Notes under the pieces: generated by a model
What the model was told of the DNA's origin: nothing
Databases searched by the model: none
The model's input: only the letters and a program-made list of their open reading frames with translations
Program-made: the position numbers and the translations under genes
NCBI GenBank assembly: GCA_966211675.1
Contig: CBIHPK010000002.1
Location: 62,001 to 126,000, forward strand
Direction of reading: 5' to 3'
Length of the DNA stretch: 64,000 nt
From: SCUS01 sp966211675
GTDB lineage: Bacteria > Myxococcota_A > Polyangia > Polyangiales > Ga0077539
Shown here: piece by piece, positions 8,683-16,583 of the stretch
Layout: each line of letters starts with the position of its first letter
Position numbering within the stretch: position 1 is the stretch's first letter

Positions 8683-9156
8683 ATGCCGAAGTTCCACAAG
8701 AAGCACACGCACTACGCCGCCCGCGTCGCGAAGCCGCGCGAGAGCCTTGTGCCCCCGGCCCCGGAGGCCGCCGAGGCGCTCCTCGAGGTCATGACCATCG
8801 CCGCCTGCGTCGACGGCAAGATGGCCCCCGACGAGAGCCACCAGCTCTGCGAGCAGATCCGCGCCACGCCGGGCTTCACCCACCTGGACAACCACGCGCT
8901 CGCCCGCACCGTCGAGGGCTTCGTGCTGCGCATCGCCGCGGAGGGCATCCCCGCCCGGGTGCGCTCCATCGCAAAGGCCATCGGCGACGACATCGAGGCG
9001 CGCGAGGAGGCCTTCGCGCTCGCCACCCTCTTCGTCCTCTTCGACGGCGAGGTCGGCGACGAGGAGCAGGAATTCCTCGAGCTCCTCCAGAAGGCCCTGC
9101 ACCTCTCCGACGAGCGCGCGAGCCACATCTCCTCCCTCCTCGCCGAAGCCGACTGA
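8683..9156 (+). CDS. TerB-like domain protein
   Basis: A 157-residue soluble helical protein resembling the TerB/DjlA-type domain: AACVDGKMAPDES and a second LFDGEVGDEEQEFL give the paired acidic D-G-x-(I/M/V) helices of that fold. The N-terminal tail MPKFHKKHTHYAARVAKPR is basic and His-rich. Start ATG 8683 has GGGAGC upstream. TerB was named from tellurite-resistance loci but is widespread in other contexts; no ter genes are nearby, so no resistance role is inferred. Confidence 0.7.
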   Translation: MPKFHKKHTHYAARVAKPRESLVPPAPEAAEALLEVMTIAACVDGKMAPDESHQLCEQIRATPGFTHLDNHALARTVEGFVLRIAAEGIPARVRSIAKAIGDDIEAREEAFALATLFVLFDGEVGDEEQEFLELLQKALHLSDERASHISSLLAEAD

Positions 9157-9351
9157 CACCCCCGCTTCGCACCCGTGCGCCGCTCGGTGCGTCGTGCGCT
9201 TCGCTGCCGCGCTGCGCCATCGCCCGATCATCACGCGCCGCGTCGTTGCACCTCGCCGAGGACGGCCGGAGAGTGGTGTGAACGGCGCGCGTCGAGGCTG
9301 CGTCGGGGCGCGTCGAAGGGGCCGAGAACGCGGGATGCAGTGGGTGTCATC

Positions 9352-9969
9352 ATGAGCGAAGAGACTTCGAGGACGGTGCTCCAGACCGCTCGCCTGGAGC
9401 TGGTGCCGATCACCCTGAGCCTGGTCGAGGCCGTGATGGCCGACGACTGCGCGGAGGTCGAGCGCCTCGCGGGGGCGAGGTTTCCGGGCAAGTGGCCTGG
9501 GCGGTGTCTCATCGAGCGGGCCTTCAGCGCCTCCGTCGAGCGCATCCGCGCCAACCCCTCGCTGCGGCTCTGGGGCGACCGGCTGATGGTCGCCAACGCC
9601 TCCGAGGGCGATCGGCTCATCGTGGGCAGCGTGGTGTTCCACGGCGCTCCCGACGAGGAGGGCGTGGTGGAGATCGCCTACGGGGTCGAGCCGAGCTCGC
9701 AGGGCCAGGGGTACGGCGCCGAGGCGACCTGCGCGATGGTCGAGTGGGCGCTCGAGCAGCCGGGCGTGCGCGCGGTGACGGCGTCGACCTTCCCCTGGCA
9801 CATCTCGTCGGTGAAGATCATCCGCCGCGCGGGCATGGAGCACTGCGGCTGGCGCGAGCACGACCTGCTCGGCGACCTCGAGGTCTTCGAGCGTCGGCGC
9901 GTGGACGCTCCTCGCTTCGTCGGGGCGAGCACCCGCGAAGCGGCGGCTCGCGCGGCCCGAGCGGGGTGA
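9352..9969 (+). CDS. GNAT-family N-acetyltransferase (RimJ/RimL-like)
   Basis: A 205-residue acetyltransferase. TARLELVPIT at the N-terminus, the acetyl-CoA pyrophosphate loop SSQGQGYGAEA (Q/R-x-x-G-x-G/A) and ASTFPWHISSVKIIRRAGME are typical of the Acetyltransf_3/RimL group, which acetylates protein N-termini or small amines. Start ATG 9352; an upstream in-frame alternative would add 59 residues without family match. It converges with the Ser/Thr kinase, separated by a 28-base gap holding a 16-base palindrome. Confidence 0.82.
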   Translation: MSEETSRTVLQTARLELVPITLSLVEAVMADDCAEVERLAGARFPGKWPGRCLIERAFSASVERIRANPSLRLWGDRLMVANASEGDRLIVGSVVFHGAPDEEGVVEIAYGVEPSSQGQGYGAEATCAMVEWALEQPGVRAVTASTFPWHISSVKIIRRAGMEHCGWREHDLLGDLEVFERRRVDAPRFVGASTREAAARAARAG

Positions 9970-9975
9970 CATCGC

Positions 9976-9997
9976 TTTACCCGATCGGGTAAGCGGG
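9976..9997. terminator. Perfect 16-bp palindrome between convergent genes
   Basis: TTACCCGATCGGGTAA at 9977-9992 can fold as a 6-bp stem with a GATC loop. It fills the gap between the GNAT and kinase stop codons, where a bidirectional terminator would sit. There is no T-run, so intrinsic termination is unproven. The 22-bp element including GGTAAGCGGG recurs at 34272 and 56932. Confidence 0.4.
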
Positions 9998-11422
9998 TCA
10001 GTCGCTCCAGCGGGGATACGGGGCGCGAGGGGACGGGGCGGCGACCGGGGTGACGGAGACGACCGGCGCGAGGGGCCTGGTGCGGTGCCGCGAGTGACGA
10101 TGGCGTGAGCGATGGGCCACCCGAGGGGACGGGGGGCTGTCGTCCACGAAGGCCGAGGGCGGAGCCATCGGAGAGGGCTCGACGGCCGCGACCGGCGACG
10201 GGGCCGCGGCGGGCGCCGGCGAGGGGGCCTGGACCGGGGCCGCGGCGGGGAGCGCGGCGGCCCGAGCGGTGGTGGGAGCCGTGCTCGGCGTCGGGGGGGC
10301 GCGGCGGGAGGGGAGCGCGGTGAAGAGCGCGATGCCCAGCGCGATCAGCACGGCGAGCGCAGAGGCCGTGCGGGTGGCGGTGACCAGCGGGGCGCGGGTG
10401 GTGCCGGCGAAGGGGCCGCTGGTGATGCCCGCGCGGGCCCCGTCCACCGGCAGCGCCTCGATCGCCCGGAGGAACTCCTCCGCGGTCTCCGGTCGATCGG
10501 CGGGACGCTTCTTGAGCGCGGCGCTGACGAGGGCGTCGAGCTCCGGGGGAATGTCCGCCGAGGGGTTGATGTCGAGGACGCGCGGCGGGGGCGTCATGAT
10601 GTGGTGGGCCATCACCACCACGGCGTCGTCCTCGGCGAAGGGCACCACGCCGGTGAGCATCTGGAAGAGCATCACGCCGACGGCGTAGAGGTCGCTGCGA
10701 CCGTCGAGGGGGCGGCCCTGGGCCTGCTCGGGGGACATGTACCGCGGCGTTCCGAAGACCGTGCCCTCCTGCGTGGAGAGCGGGTCGATGGGGGCGTCGG
10801 CGCCGCCTGGACGGATCTTCGCGACCCCGAAGTCGACGACCTTCACCAGATGCTCTCCGTCGGCGTGCGCGTCGACGCGCGCGAGGAAGATGTTGTCCGG
10901 CTTCAGGTCGCGGTGGATGATGCCCGCCCGGTGGGCCTCACCCAGCGAGCGCAGCATGCCCGTGGTGATGCGCAGCGCCTCGGCCACCGGGAGCGCGCCA
11001 TCGCGACGCAGCCGCGTGGAGAGCATCTCGCCCTCGAGCAGCTCCATCACCAGGAAGAGCAGCCCGTCGGCGGTCTGCCCGAAGTCGAGCACCGCCACGG
11101 TGTTGGGGTGGCGCAGGTTGGAGAGCGCCTGCGCCTCGCGGTGGAAGCGAGCCACCGTGTCCGGGTCGCGCCCCAGCTCCCGGCGCAGCACCTTCACGGC
11201 CACGTCGCGCCCGAGGGCCCGCTGCTCCGCGCGGTAGACCGCCCCCATGCCGCCCACGCCCAGCCGGTCGAGGATGTCGTAGCGCTCGGCCAGCACGGTG
11301 CCGATGAGGGCGTCGTCCATGGAGCGCTCGAAGGCCGCCACCGTCAGCAGCCGCCGGCCGTCGTGCGCGCAGCGCGTGACGGATCCGGCGAAGCTGGTCT
11401 GGCAGGCTGGGCAGATGCGCAT
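9998..11422 (-). CDS. Membrane-bound Ser/Thr protein kinase with zinc ribbon
   Basis: Hanks-type kinase of 474 residues. Residues 4-20 (CPACQ...C-x-H) look like a small zinc ribbon. The kinase domain runs from about 48 to 310: GVGGMGAVY glycine loop, K77 in DVAVKVL, HRDLKPDN at 170-177, DFG at 197-199 and GTPRYMSPEQAQG. A single membrane helix follows at about 350-368, then a Pro/Ala-rich tail and a His/Arg-rich stretch (HRSRHRHSRHRTR). All catalytic residues are present. Substrates are unknown; the PP2C phosphatase at the right edge is not linked by position. It diverges from the HEAT-repeat gene with 80 bases between the two starts. Confidence 0.93.
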   Translation of the reverse strand: MRICPACQTSFAGSVTRCAHDGRRLLTVAAFERSMDDALIGTVLAERYDILDRLGVGGMGAVYRAEQRALGRDVAVKVLRRELGRDPDTVARFHREAQALSNLRHPNTVAVLDFGQTADGLLFLVMELLEGEMLSTRLRRDGALPVAEALRITTGMLRSLGEAHRAGIIHRDLKPDNIFLARVDAHADGEHLVKVVDFGVAKIRPGGADAPIDPLSTQEGTVFGTPRYMSPEQAQGRPLDGRSDLYAVGVMLFQMLTGVVPFAEDDAVVVMAHHIMTPPPRVLDINPSADIPPELDALVSAALKKRPADRPETAEEFLRAIEALPVDGARAGITSGPFAGTTRAPLVTATRTASALAVLIALGIALFTALPSRRAPPTPSTAPTTARAAALPAAAPVQAPSPAPAAAPSPVAAVEPSPMAPPSAFVDDSPPSPRVAHRSRHRHSRHRTRPLAPVVSVTPVAAPSPRAPYPRWSD

Positions 11423-11502
11423 GCAGGGTCTCGGTGACTCTCCGGTGCTCCGACGCCGTGATAGCTTCAGCCGTCGTGGGTGTGCCTTCCGACCGCACCG
11501 CG

Positions 11503-12711
11503 ATGAACCGACCGTCGCGATGGTACGCCATCGTGGCGGGCCTCGTCGTGGCGCCTTTCCTTCACGATGACATCGCGAGGGCCGACCCGCTAGAAGAGCC
11601 CTGGCGCATCGCCCGGGCCGCCCCGCTGTCGCGCCTTCGAAGCGTCGAGCTCTCGACCCGCCGTGGCGGGGCCTGGGCGATCCTCCACTCCAGGCTCGCG
11701 GGGGACCGCGGGCTCTCGGAGGTCGATCGAAGCGCCGAGGACGAGGCCCTGCTCGCGCTCCTCGCCCAGGAGTCCGACCTCTCCGCGAGGCTGACCGCGC
11801 TCACCGCGCTGGCGCTGCCCCCAGGCCGGGACGCCCGCTCGCTCACTTCTCGCGTCGAGGCGCTGCGCCTCCCGGAGCTGGCCCCGGCCTCCCTGGCGCT
11901 GGCCGCGCTGCACGCCCTCGGCTCGCCGGAGGCCCTGCTCGACGCGGCCCGGGCGAGGGGCAGCGTGGTGCCCGACGACGAGCTCGCGGCGGTCGCCCTC
12001 GACGCGCTCGCCACGCGCCAGTACGCGGCGCTGGAGGGGCGCTCGGTCGAGGAGCCGTTGCGGTGGCGCATCCTCGCGCGACGGCGCGACCCCTCGGCGG
12101 CGGCGGCGATCGTCGCCGAGCTGACACGGGCGGCGGTGGAGATCCGCGGGGGGCGCGGTCTGTCGGCGATCCGCGCGGCGAGGGAGCTGCGGCTCGCGGA
12201 GGCTTCGCCGTCGCTGCTGGCGATCGCCCGCACGGGGCCGGAGCGCGAGCTCCGACGTCAGGCCATCGAGGCCCTCGGCGAGGTGGGAGGCATCACCGAT
12301 GAGGAGCTGGGGTCGCTGATCGACGACCCGGTGACGCGAGGCCCTGCGCTTCGTGCGGTGGTGGGCCTGGGCGCGCTCGGGGCCATCCCGGCGGTGCGGC
12401 GGTGTCTGGAGCTCGACGACCCGGGCGATCGTCGCGCGGCGCAAGAGGCGCTCTCCGCGCTGAGCGTCGAGGTCGCGCCGTCGACGGGAGCGGAGGCGAT
12501 GGGGGTCGAGCGCGAGGGGGCGCTCGAGCGAGCGCTGCTCACGGGGGTCGACGAGGCGGGGAGATTGAGGGCGGCGATGGCGCTCGCGCGATGGCAGGGG
12601 AGGAGGGCGCTGCCGGCGCTCGAGGCGGCCCGAGCGTCGGCGTGGAGCCGTCGGCTCCTCGATGGGCTTTCGCTCGCGACGGGCGTCGCGCGAGGCTCGG
12701 CGGAACCTTGA
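11503..12711 (+). CDS. Secreted HEAT-repeat-like protein
   Basis: A 402-residue Ala/Leu/Arg-rich helical protein. From ATG 11503 the N-terminus (MNRPSRWYAIVAGLVVAPF...ARADP) looks like a Sec signal with cleavage near ARA/D. Repeated helix pairs such as QAIEALGEVGGI, ALRAVVGLGALGAIPAVRRCLEL and AAQEALSALSV are HEAT/PBS-lyase-like and suggest a protein-binding solenoid. An in-frame start at 11434 would place the signal 24 residues in and is less likely. It is followed 37 bases on by xseB. Function unknown. Confidence 0.72.
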   Translation: MNRPSRWYAIVAGLVVAPFLHDDIARADPLEEPWRIARAAPLSRLRSVELSTRRGGAWAILHSRLAGDRGLSEVDRSAEDEALLALLAQESDLSARLTALTALALPPGRDARSLTSRVEALRLPELAPASLALAALHALGSPEALLDAARARGSVVPDDELAAVALDALATRQYAALEGRSVEEPLRWRILARRRDPSAAAAIVAELTRAAVEIRGGRGLSAIRAARELRLAEASPSLLAIARTGPERELRRQAIEALGEVGGITDEELGSLIDDPVTRGPALRAVVGLGALGAIPAVRRCLELDDPGDRRAAQEALSALSVEVAPSTGAEAMGVEREGALERALLTGVDEAGRLRAAMALARWQGRRALPALEAARASAWSRRLLDGLSLATGVARGSAEP

Positions 12712-12748
12712 CCCCGGCGCCGGGAGGGTGTCATTCCCGTCGCCCTCA

Positions 12749-13015
12749 ATGGAACCGCAAGAGAGCAACGGGACGGGCGCGACGGCCGCGGAAGAGACGA
12801 TGCCGCTGGAGGCGATCCTCGAGCGCCTCGCGAAGGTGGTCGAGTCGCTGGAGAAGGGTGACCTGGCGCTCGAAGACTCGCTGCGGGTCTTCGAGGAGGG
12901 CGTGCGGCTGACGCGCGCCGGGCAGCGCCGCCTCGACGCCGCGGAGAAGCGGGTCGATCAGCTCGTGACCAACGAAGCCGGCGAGACGTCGCTCCAGCCG
13001 ATGAACCGGGGCTGA
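12749..13015 (+). CDS. xseB: Exodeoxyribonuclease VII small subunit
   Basis: An 88-residue protein with the XseB signature: LEAILERLAKVVESLEKGDLALEDSLRVFEEG split over two helices, followed by LDAAEKRVDQLV. XseB assembles in several copies on XseA to form the ssDNA exonuclease that yields oligonucleotides. Start ATG 12749 is chosen because the domain begins about 15 residues later; the reading frame extends upstream without family match. xseA is not in the window. Confidence 0.9.
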   Translation: MEPQESNGTGATAAEETMPLEAILERLAKVVESLEKGDLALEDSLRVFEEGVRLTRAGQRRLDAAEKRVDQLVTNEAGETSLQPMNRG

Positions 13016-13072
13016 GATCGCGGCGCGGCGCTGAGGGCTCGGATCCACAGCACCGACGCGCTGTCCCGAGTC

Positions 13073-13102
13073 TGGACGTTTCGAGAAACCCGGTGGTATG
13101 AC
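13073..13102 (+). promoter_or_regulatory. Candidate sigma-70-type promoter for the OmpA-family gene
   Basis: TGGACG (13073-13078) and TATGAC (13097-13102) are 18 bases apart, each matching the -35 and -10 consensus at four of six positions. They lie about 95 bases before the start at 13196. This is pattern matching only. Confidence 0.3.
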
Positions 13103-13195
13103 CGCCGCGCCGCGAAGGCGGCACTGGATTTCCGCGCGTGACGTGACGAACACGAGCGCCGCGGTCCCGATGGCTTAGGTGGAGGAGACACGACG

Positions 13196-15547
13196 ATGCG
13201 GCACTCTCGATGGTTGGCTTTGATCCTCGTGGCGCAGGCGGTGGCGCTGCCCATGACGGCCTTCGCGCAGACCCCGCCCGCGGGTGGTCGCCCGGCCGCT
13301 GCGACCGACGAGGAGGACGAGGAGGACACCGACGACGAGGACGCCCCCGCCGCACCCGCCGCCGCGACGACCACGCCCGCCGCCGAGCCCGCGCAGGCCG
13401 CCGCGACGGAGACCGACGAGGCCCGCCGCACCCGCATCCTCCCGCGCTTCTCCTCGCTCGACGGCTCCATCGGCCTGCTCCACACCCGCGCGGCGCAGAC
13501 CGGCGCGGCCGGGTCGTTCCGCTTCGGCCTCATCGGTGAGTACTTCGGGGCCTCGGAGTACCTCCGCCCCCCGACGCTCGCGGGCACCGCGGCGGTCGGC
13601 ACCGACTCCGCGTCGCACGTCGGCGGCACCGCGACGCTGTCCTACTCGCCCCTCGACTTCCTCGAGGTCTTCGCCTCGATCCGCGCCTACGCCAACGCCA
13701 ACGACCGCGAGCGCCCCAGCCTCTTCCAGGTGCTCGGCGACACCACCCTCGGCGTGAAGGCCGCGGGGCGCGCCTGGCGCGGCCTCTACGTCGGCGGCTA
13801 CGCGTCGCTCTACCTCCTCAACCGCTCTGGCGACATCGGCCTCCTCGGCGACTCGACCAGCGCGGACTTCGGCGCGCTCAGCACCATCGACCTGCGCGAC
13901 TTCGGCACCAGCGTGCCGCTGCGCTTCCACGTCAACGCCCACTACTACCTCGACAACAGCGCCGCGATCGTCTCGCAGACCGAGGAGCGCCGCCGCGCCG
14001 CGCAGCCCGGCTACGACGCCGCGCGCTGCGCCTCCGGGGCCATCGACCCGAGCTGCTTCCTCGAGGTGTCCCGCATCGAGCGCCACGCGCTCGGCATCAA
14101 CCGCGTCGACCAGTTCGGCATCAACCTCGCGGCCGAGGCCGAGCTCCCCTGGGTGCGGCCCTTCCTCGAGTGGTCCGTCGGCATCCCGGTCAACCGCCAG
14201 GGCTACTCGTGCTTCGAGCCGGGCACCGGCATGTCGGGCCCCGCCGGGGCCGCCGACGACGACGCCTGCCTCGCCCGCCAGGGCTTCTCCGCGATGCCCT
14301 CGCGCTTCACCATCGGCACCCGGGTGCTCCCGCCGGTCCGCGGCCTCGCCGCGCTCCTGGCCTTCGACATCGCCACCAGCGGGAGCTCCACCTTCGTCCG
14401 CGAGCTCGCCCCGACGCCCCCGTGGCAGTTCTACTTCGGCGCCTCCTTCGCGTACGACATCCATCCGCCGGTGCAGCGCGTCGAGGTCCCCGGGCCGGAG
14501 CGCGTGACGACCCGCGAGGTCGACCGCACCCCGCCGGGCGGCCACGTCGTCGGCATGGTCCGCGACGCCGAGAGCCACAACGCCGTGGGCGGCGCCATCG
14601 TGAACTTCACGGGCCACCCCGAGCTGCACATCCTCGCGACCGCCACCGACGGCCGCTTCCGCTCGGGTCACCTCGCCCCGGGCGACTACCGCCTCGCGAT
14701 CACCGCGCCAGACTACAACGCCGGGGAGTGCGCCTTCACGGTGCCCGCCCCGACGCCCGCGCCCGAGGGCTCGACCGCCCCGGCCGCCAACCCCGACCCG
14801 GAGGTCAACGTCAACTGCGAGCTCCGCGCGATGCCCCGCCGCGGCGGCCTCGCCATCCACGTCGTGTCGTCGCAGGGCGGCGCCGGCGTGGCCAACGCCA
14901 ACGTAGTGCTCACCCCCGCTCCGGGCCTCAACGTCCCGAGCGGCCAGCAGGCGCCGAGCGAGCGCACGCTGACCACCGACGAGCAGGGCCGCGCCACCGC
15001 CGACGAGCTGCTCACGGGCCCGTACATGGTGCGCATCGAGTCGAGCGACCGGCACATGGGCTCGACCGCGCAGCAGGCCACCGTGGAGCCCCGCACCAAC
15101 CGCGCGGTGGAGGTCACCGTCACCCGCCGCCCGGCGCGCCCCTCCGTCGCCATCCGCGGCAACATCCTGTCGATCATGCGCCAGGTGCACTTCCAGACGA
15201 ACTCCGCGGAGATCCTCCCGGACTCCAACACGCTGCTCGAGGAGATCGCCGACACGATCAACCGTCACCCCGAGATCACCGCCGTGGAGATCCAGGGCCA
15301 CACGGACAACGTCGGCAACCCGGCGAGCAACCTGACGCTCTCGCAGAGCCGCGCCGAAGCGGTGCGCGACACGCTCATCCGCCTCGGCGTCGCGGCCGAC
15401 AAGCTCACGGCGCGCGGCTTCGGCCAGACCCGTCCGCTTCGCCCCAACCTCACCGCGGTCGGCCGCACGGCCAACCGTCGCGTGGAGTTCCACCTGACCC
15501 GCACCGGGGCCGCCGCGCCCGCGACGCCCCGCCCCGCGGCCCACTGA
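13196..15547 (+). CDS. Large OmpA-family outer-membrane protein
   Basis: A 783-residue exported protein. A Sec signal (cleavage near AFA/QT) is followed by an acidic low-complexity linker at about 35-60, a probable beta-barrel at about 75-420 (alternating strands, FYFGASFAYDI at its end), two carboxypeptidase-regulatory or PEGA-like beta-sandwiches at about 440-650 (GHVVGMVRDAESHNAVGGA, TDEQGRATADELLTGPYMVRI), and a C-terminal OmpA peptidoglycan-binding domain (EIQGHTDNVGNPASNLTLSQSRAEAV). It probably anchors the outer membrane to murein. Start ATG 13196 has GGAGGAG upstream. Barrel plus OmpA is also the plan of the myxobacterial TraB, but no TraA candidate is adjacent. The next gene overlaps its stop (TGATG). 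Confidence 0.85.
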   Translation: MRHSRWLALILVAQAVALPMTAFAQTPPAGGRPAAATDEEDEEDTDDEDAPAAPAAATTTPAAEPAQAAATETDEARRTRILPRFSSLDGSIGLLHTRAAQTGAAGSFRFGLIGEYFGASEYLRPPTLAGTAAVGTDSASHVGGTATLSYSPLDFLEVFASIRAYANANDRERPSLFQVLGDTTLGVKAAGRAWRGLYVGGYASLYLLNRSGDIGLLGDSTSADFGALSTIDLRDFGTSVPLRFHVNAHYYLDNSAAIVSQTEERRRAAQPGYDAARCASGAIDPSCFLEVSRIERHALGINRVDQFGINLAAEAELPWVRPFLEWSVGIPVNRQGYSCFEPGTGMSGPAGAADDDACLARQGFSAMPSRFTIGTRVLPPVRGLAALLAFDIATSGSSTFVRELAPTPPWQFYFGASFAYDIHPPVQRVEVPGPERVTTREVDRTPPGGHVVGMVRDAESHNAVGGAIVNFTGHPELHILATATDGRFRSGHLAPGDYRLAITAPDYNAGECAFTVPAPTPAPEGSTAPAANPDPEVNVNCELRAMPRRGGLAIHVVSSQGGAGVANANVVLTPAPGLNVPSGQQAPSERTLTTDEQGRATADELLTGPYMVRIESSDRHMGSTAQQATVEPRTNRAVEVTVTRRPARPSVAIRGNILSIMRQVHFQTNSAEILPDSNTLLEEIADTINRHPEITAVEIQGHTDNVGNPASNLTLSQSRAEAVRDTLIRLGVAADKLTARGFGQTRPLRPNLTAVGRTANRRVEFHLTRTGAAAPATPRPAAH

Positions 15548-16533
15548 TGCGACGCCGCGCGATCGCCCTGGTCGCGCTCAACGTCCTGTCCTGTAGCGCC
15601 TCGGTCCCACGCCCTCCCGTCCCGCTCCCTCCCAGCGCCTCGACACCCGACGCGGCGGCCCCGGCCGTCGCGACGCCACCTCCGCCGCCCGACGCGGTCG
15701 AGACCGTCGCGGCCGCGCTGCCCGGCCTCGAGCCCTTCGCCGCGGAGCTCGCTCCGTGGGTCCCCTCCACGGTGCTCGGGGCCGTCCTCCGGGCCACCGG
15801 GGAGCTCCCTCTCCCCGGCGCTCCGTCGCGGGAGGACGACCGCGTCACCTGGAGGCTCCTCCTCCAGTCGGGCGCTTCCTCCTCGGCGGCGGCGACCGTC
15901 TGCGCCGCGGTGACCGTCGACCCGCACCTCGCGTGCGCGACCGATCGCGTCGAGCACGTCGGTCGGCTGCGCGACCGCATCGTCGTCGCGTGGCGCGAGC
16001 CGAGCGCGCCGCTGGTGATCTCCCGCTATCAGCCGCTCCGCGCCCTCGCGCGGCTGGCCCGCGGCGTGTGCCTCGTCTCCGCGCAGGAGACCGCGCAGAC
16101 GCTCGACCTCACGGTGCGCGCGGACGGCGCCTCCTCGCTCGGAGAGACGCTCGCGCTGCTCACCGTGTCGCCCGGGCTGCGGGCGCTGATGACCGTGCGC
16201 GTCGAGCCGCAGGGCGACGCGCTCCAGGCGACGCTCACCTGGCCCTCGACCCGGGCGACCACCAGCGACCTCGGCGACGACCCGTGGCCGCCGCGCTGCA
16301 ACGGCGCGCTCGACCTCGCCGCCGCGCTACCCCCCGGAACGCTCCCGGTCGCTCGCTCCTTCGTGGTCGGCGCCCGCTCTCGAGGGGCGGTGCTGACCGC
16401 GGGGCGCGCGGCGTGGGTGGTGACCGTGGGCGATCGCATCGCGCGCTCGACGGTGAGCGCGGTGGACGAGGGCGGCGTGACGCTCCAGCGGCCGGGCGTC
16501 GCTCGACCGCTGCGGCTGCGCTGGCGGCCGTAG
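15547..16533 (+). CDS. Lipoprotein with PilP-like C-terminus
   Basis: A 328-residue protein of otherwise unknown function. The N-terminus MRRRAIALVALNVLSCSAS is a lipoprotein signal with VLSC as lipobox, followed by a Pro/Ala-rich tether (PRPPVPLPPSAS, TPPPPPDAV). The body is predicted alpha/beta. The last 60 residues (VVTVGDRIARSTVSAVDEGGVTL) resemble the C-terminal beta-domain of the pilus-alignment lipoprotein PilP. The start overlaps the OmpA-family stop, so the two are likely co-translated and may work together at the outer membrane. The PilP resemblance is short and could be coincidental. Confidence 0.65.
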   Translation: MRRRAIALVALNVLSCSASVPRPPVPLPPSASTPDAAAPAVATPPPPPDAVETVAAALPGLEPFAAELAPWVPSTVLGAVLRATGELPLPGAPSREDDRVTWRLLLQSGASSSAAATVCAAVTVDPHLACATDRVEHVGRLRDRIVVAWREPSAPLVISRYQPLRALARLARGVCLVSAQETAQTLDLTVRADGASSLGETLALLTVSPGLRALMTVRVEPQGDALQATLTWPSTRATTSDLGDDPWPPRCNGALDLAAALPPGTLPVARSFVVGARSRGAVLTAGRAAWVVTVGDRIARSTVSAVDEGGVTLQRPGVARPLRLRWRP

Positions 16534-16583
16534 ACCCGGCTTGACCCTGCGGTCGCGTCCCGGTACCTGACGAGGCCTTCATC

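Noticed and set aside
8683..9156. Tellurite resistance function for the TerB-like protein
   Set aside because: No other ter gene is near and the fold is used in many unrelated proteins.
13175..15544. A 789-residue minus-strand frame opposite the OmpA-family gene
   Set aside because: Antisense shadow with no recognisable motif; the plus strand has a signal peptide and an OmpA domain.
13196..15547. Identification of the OmpA-type protein as the outer-membrane exchange protein TraB
   Set aside because: The architecture is similar, but TraB is normally next to traA and no TraA-like protein adjoins this gene.
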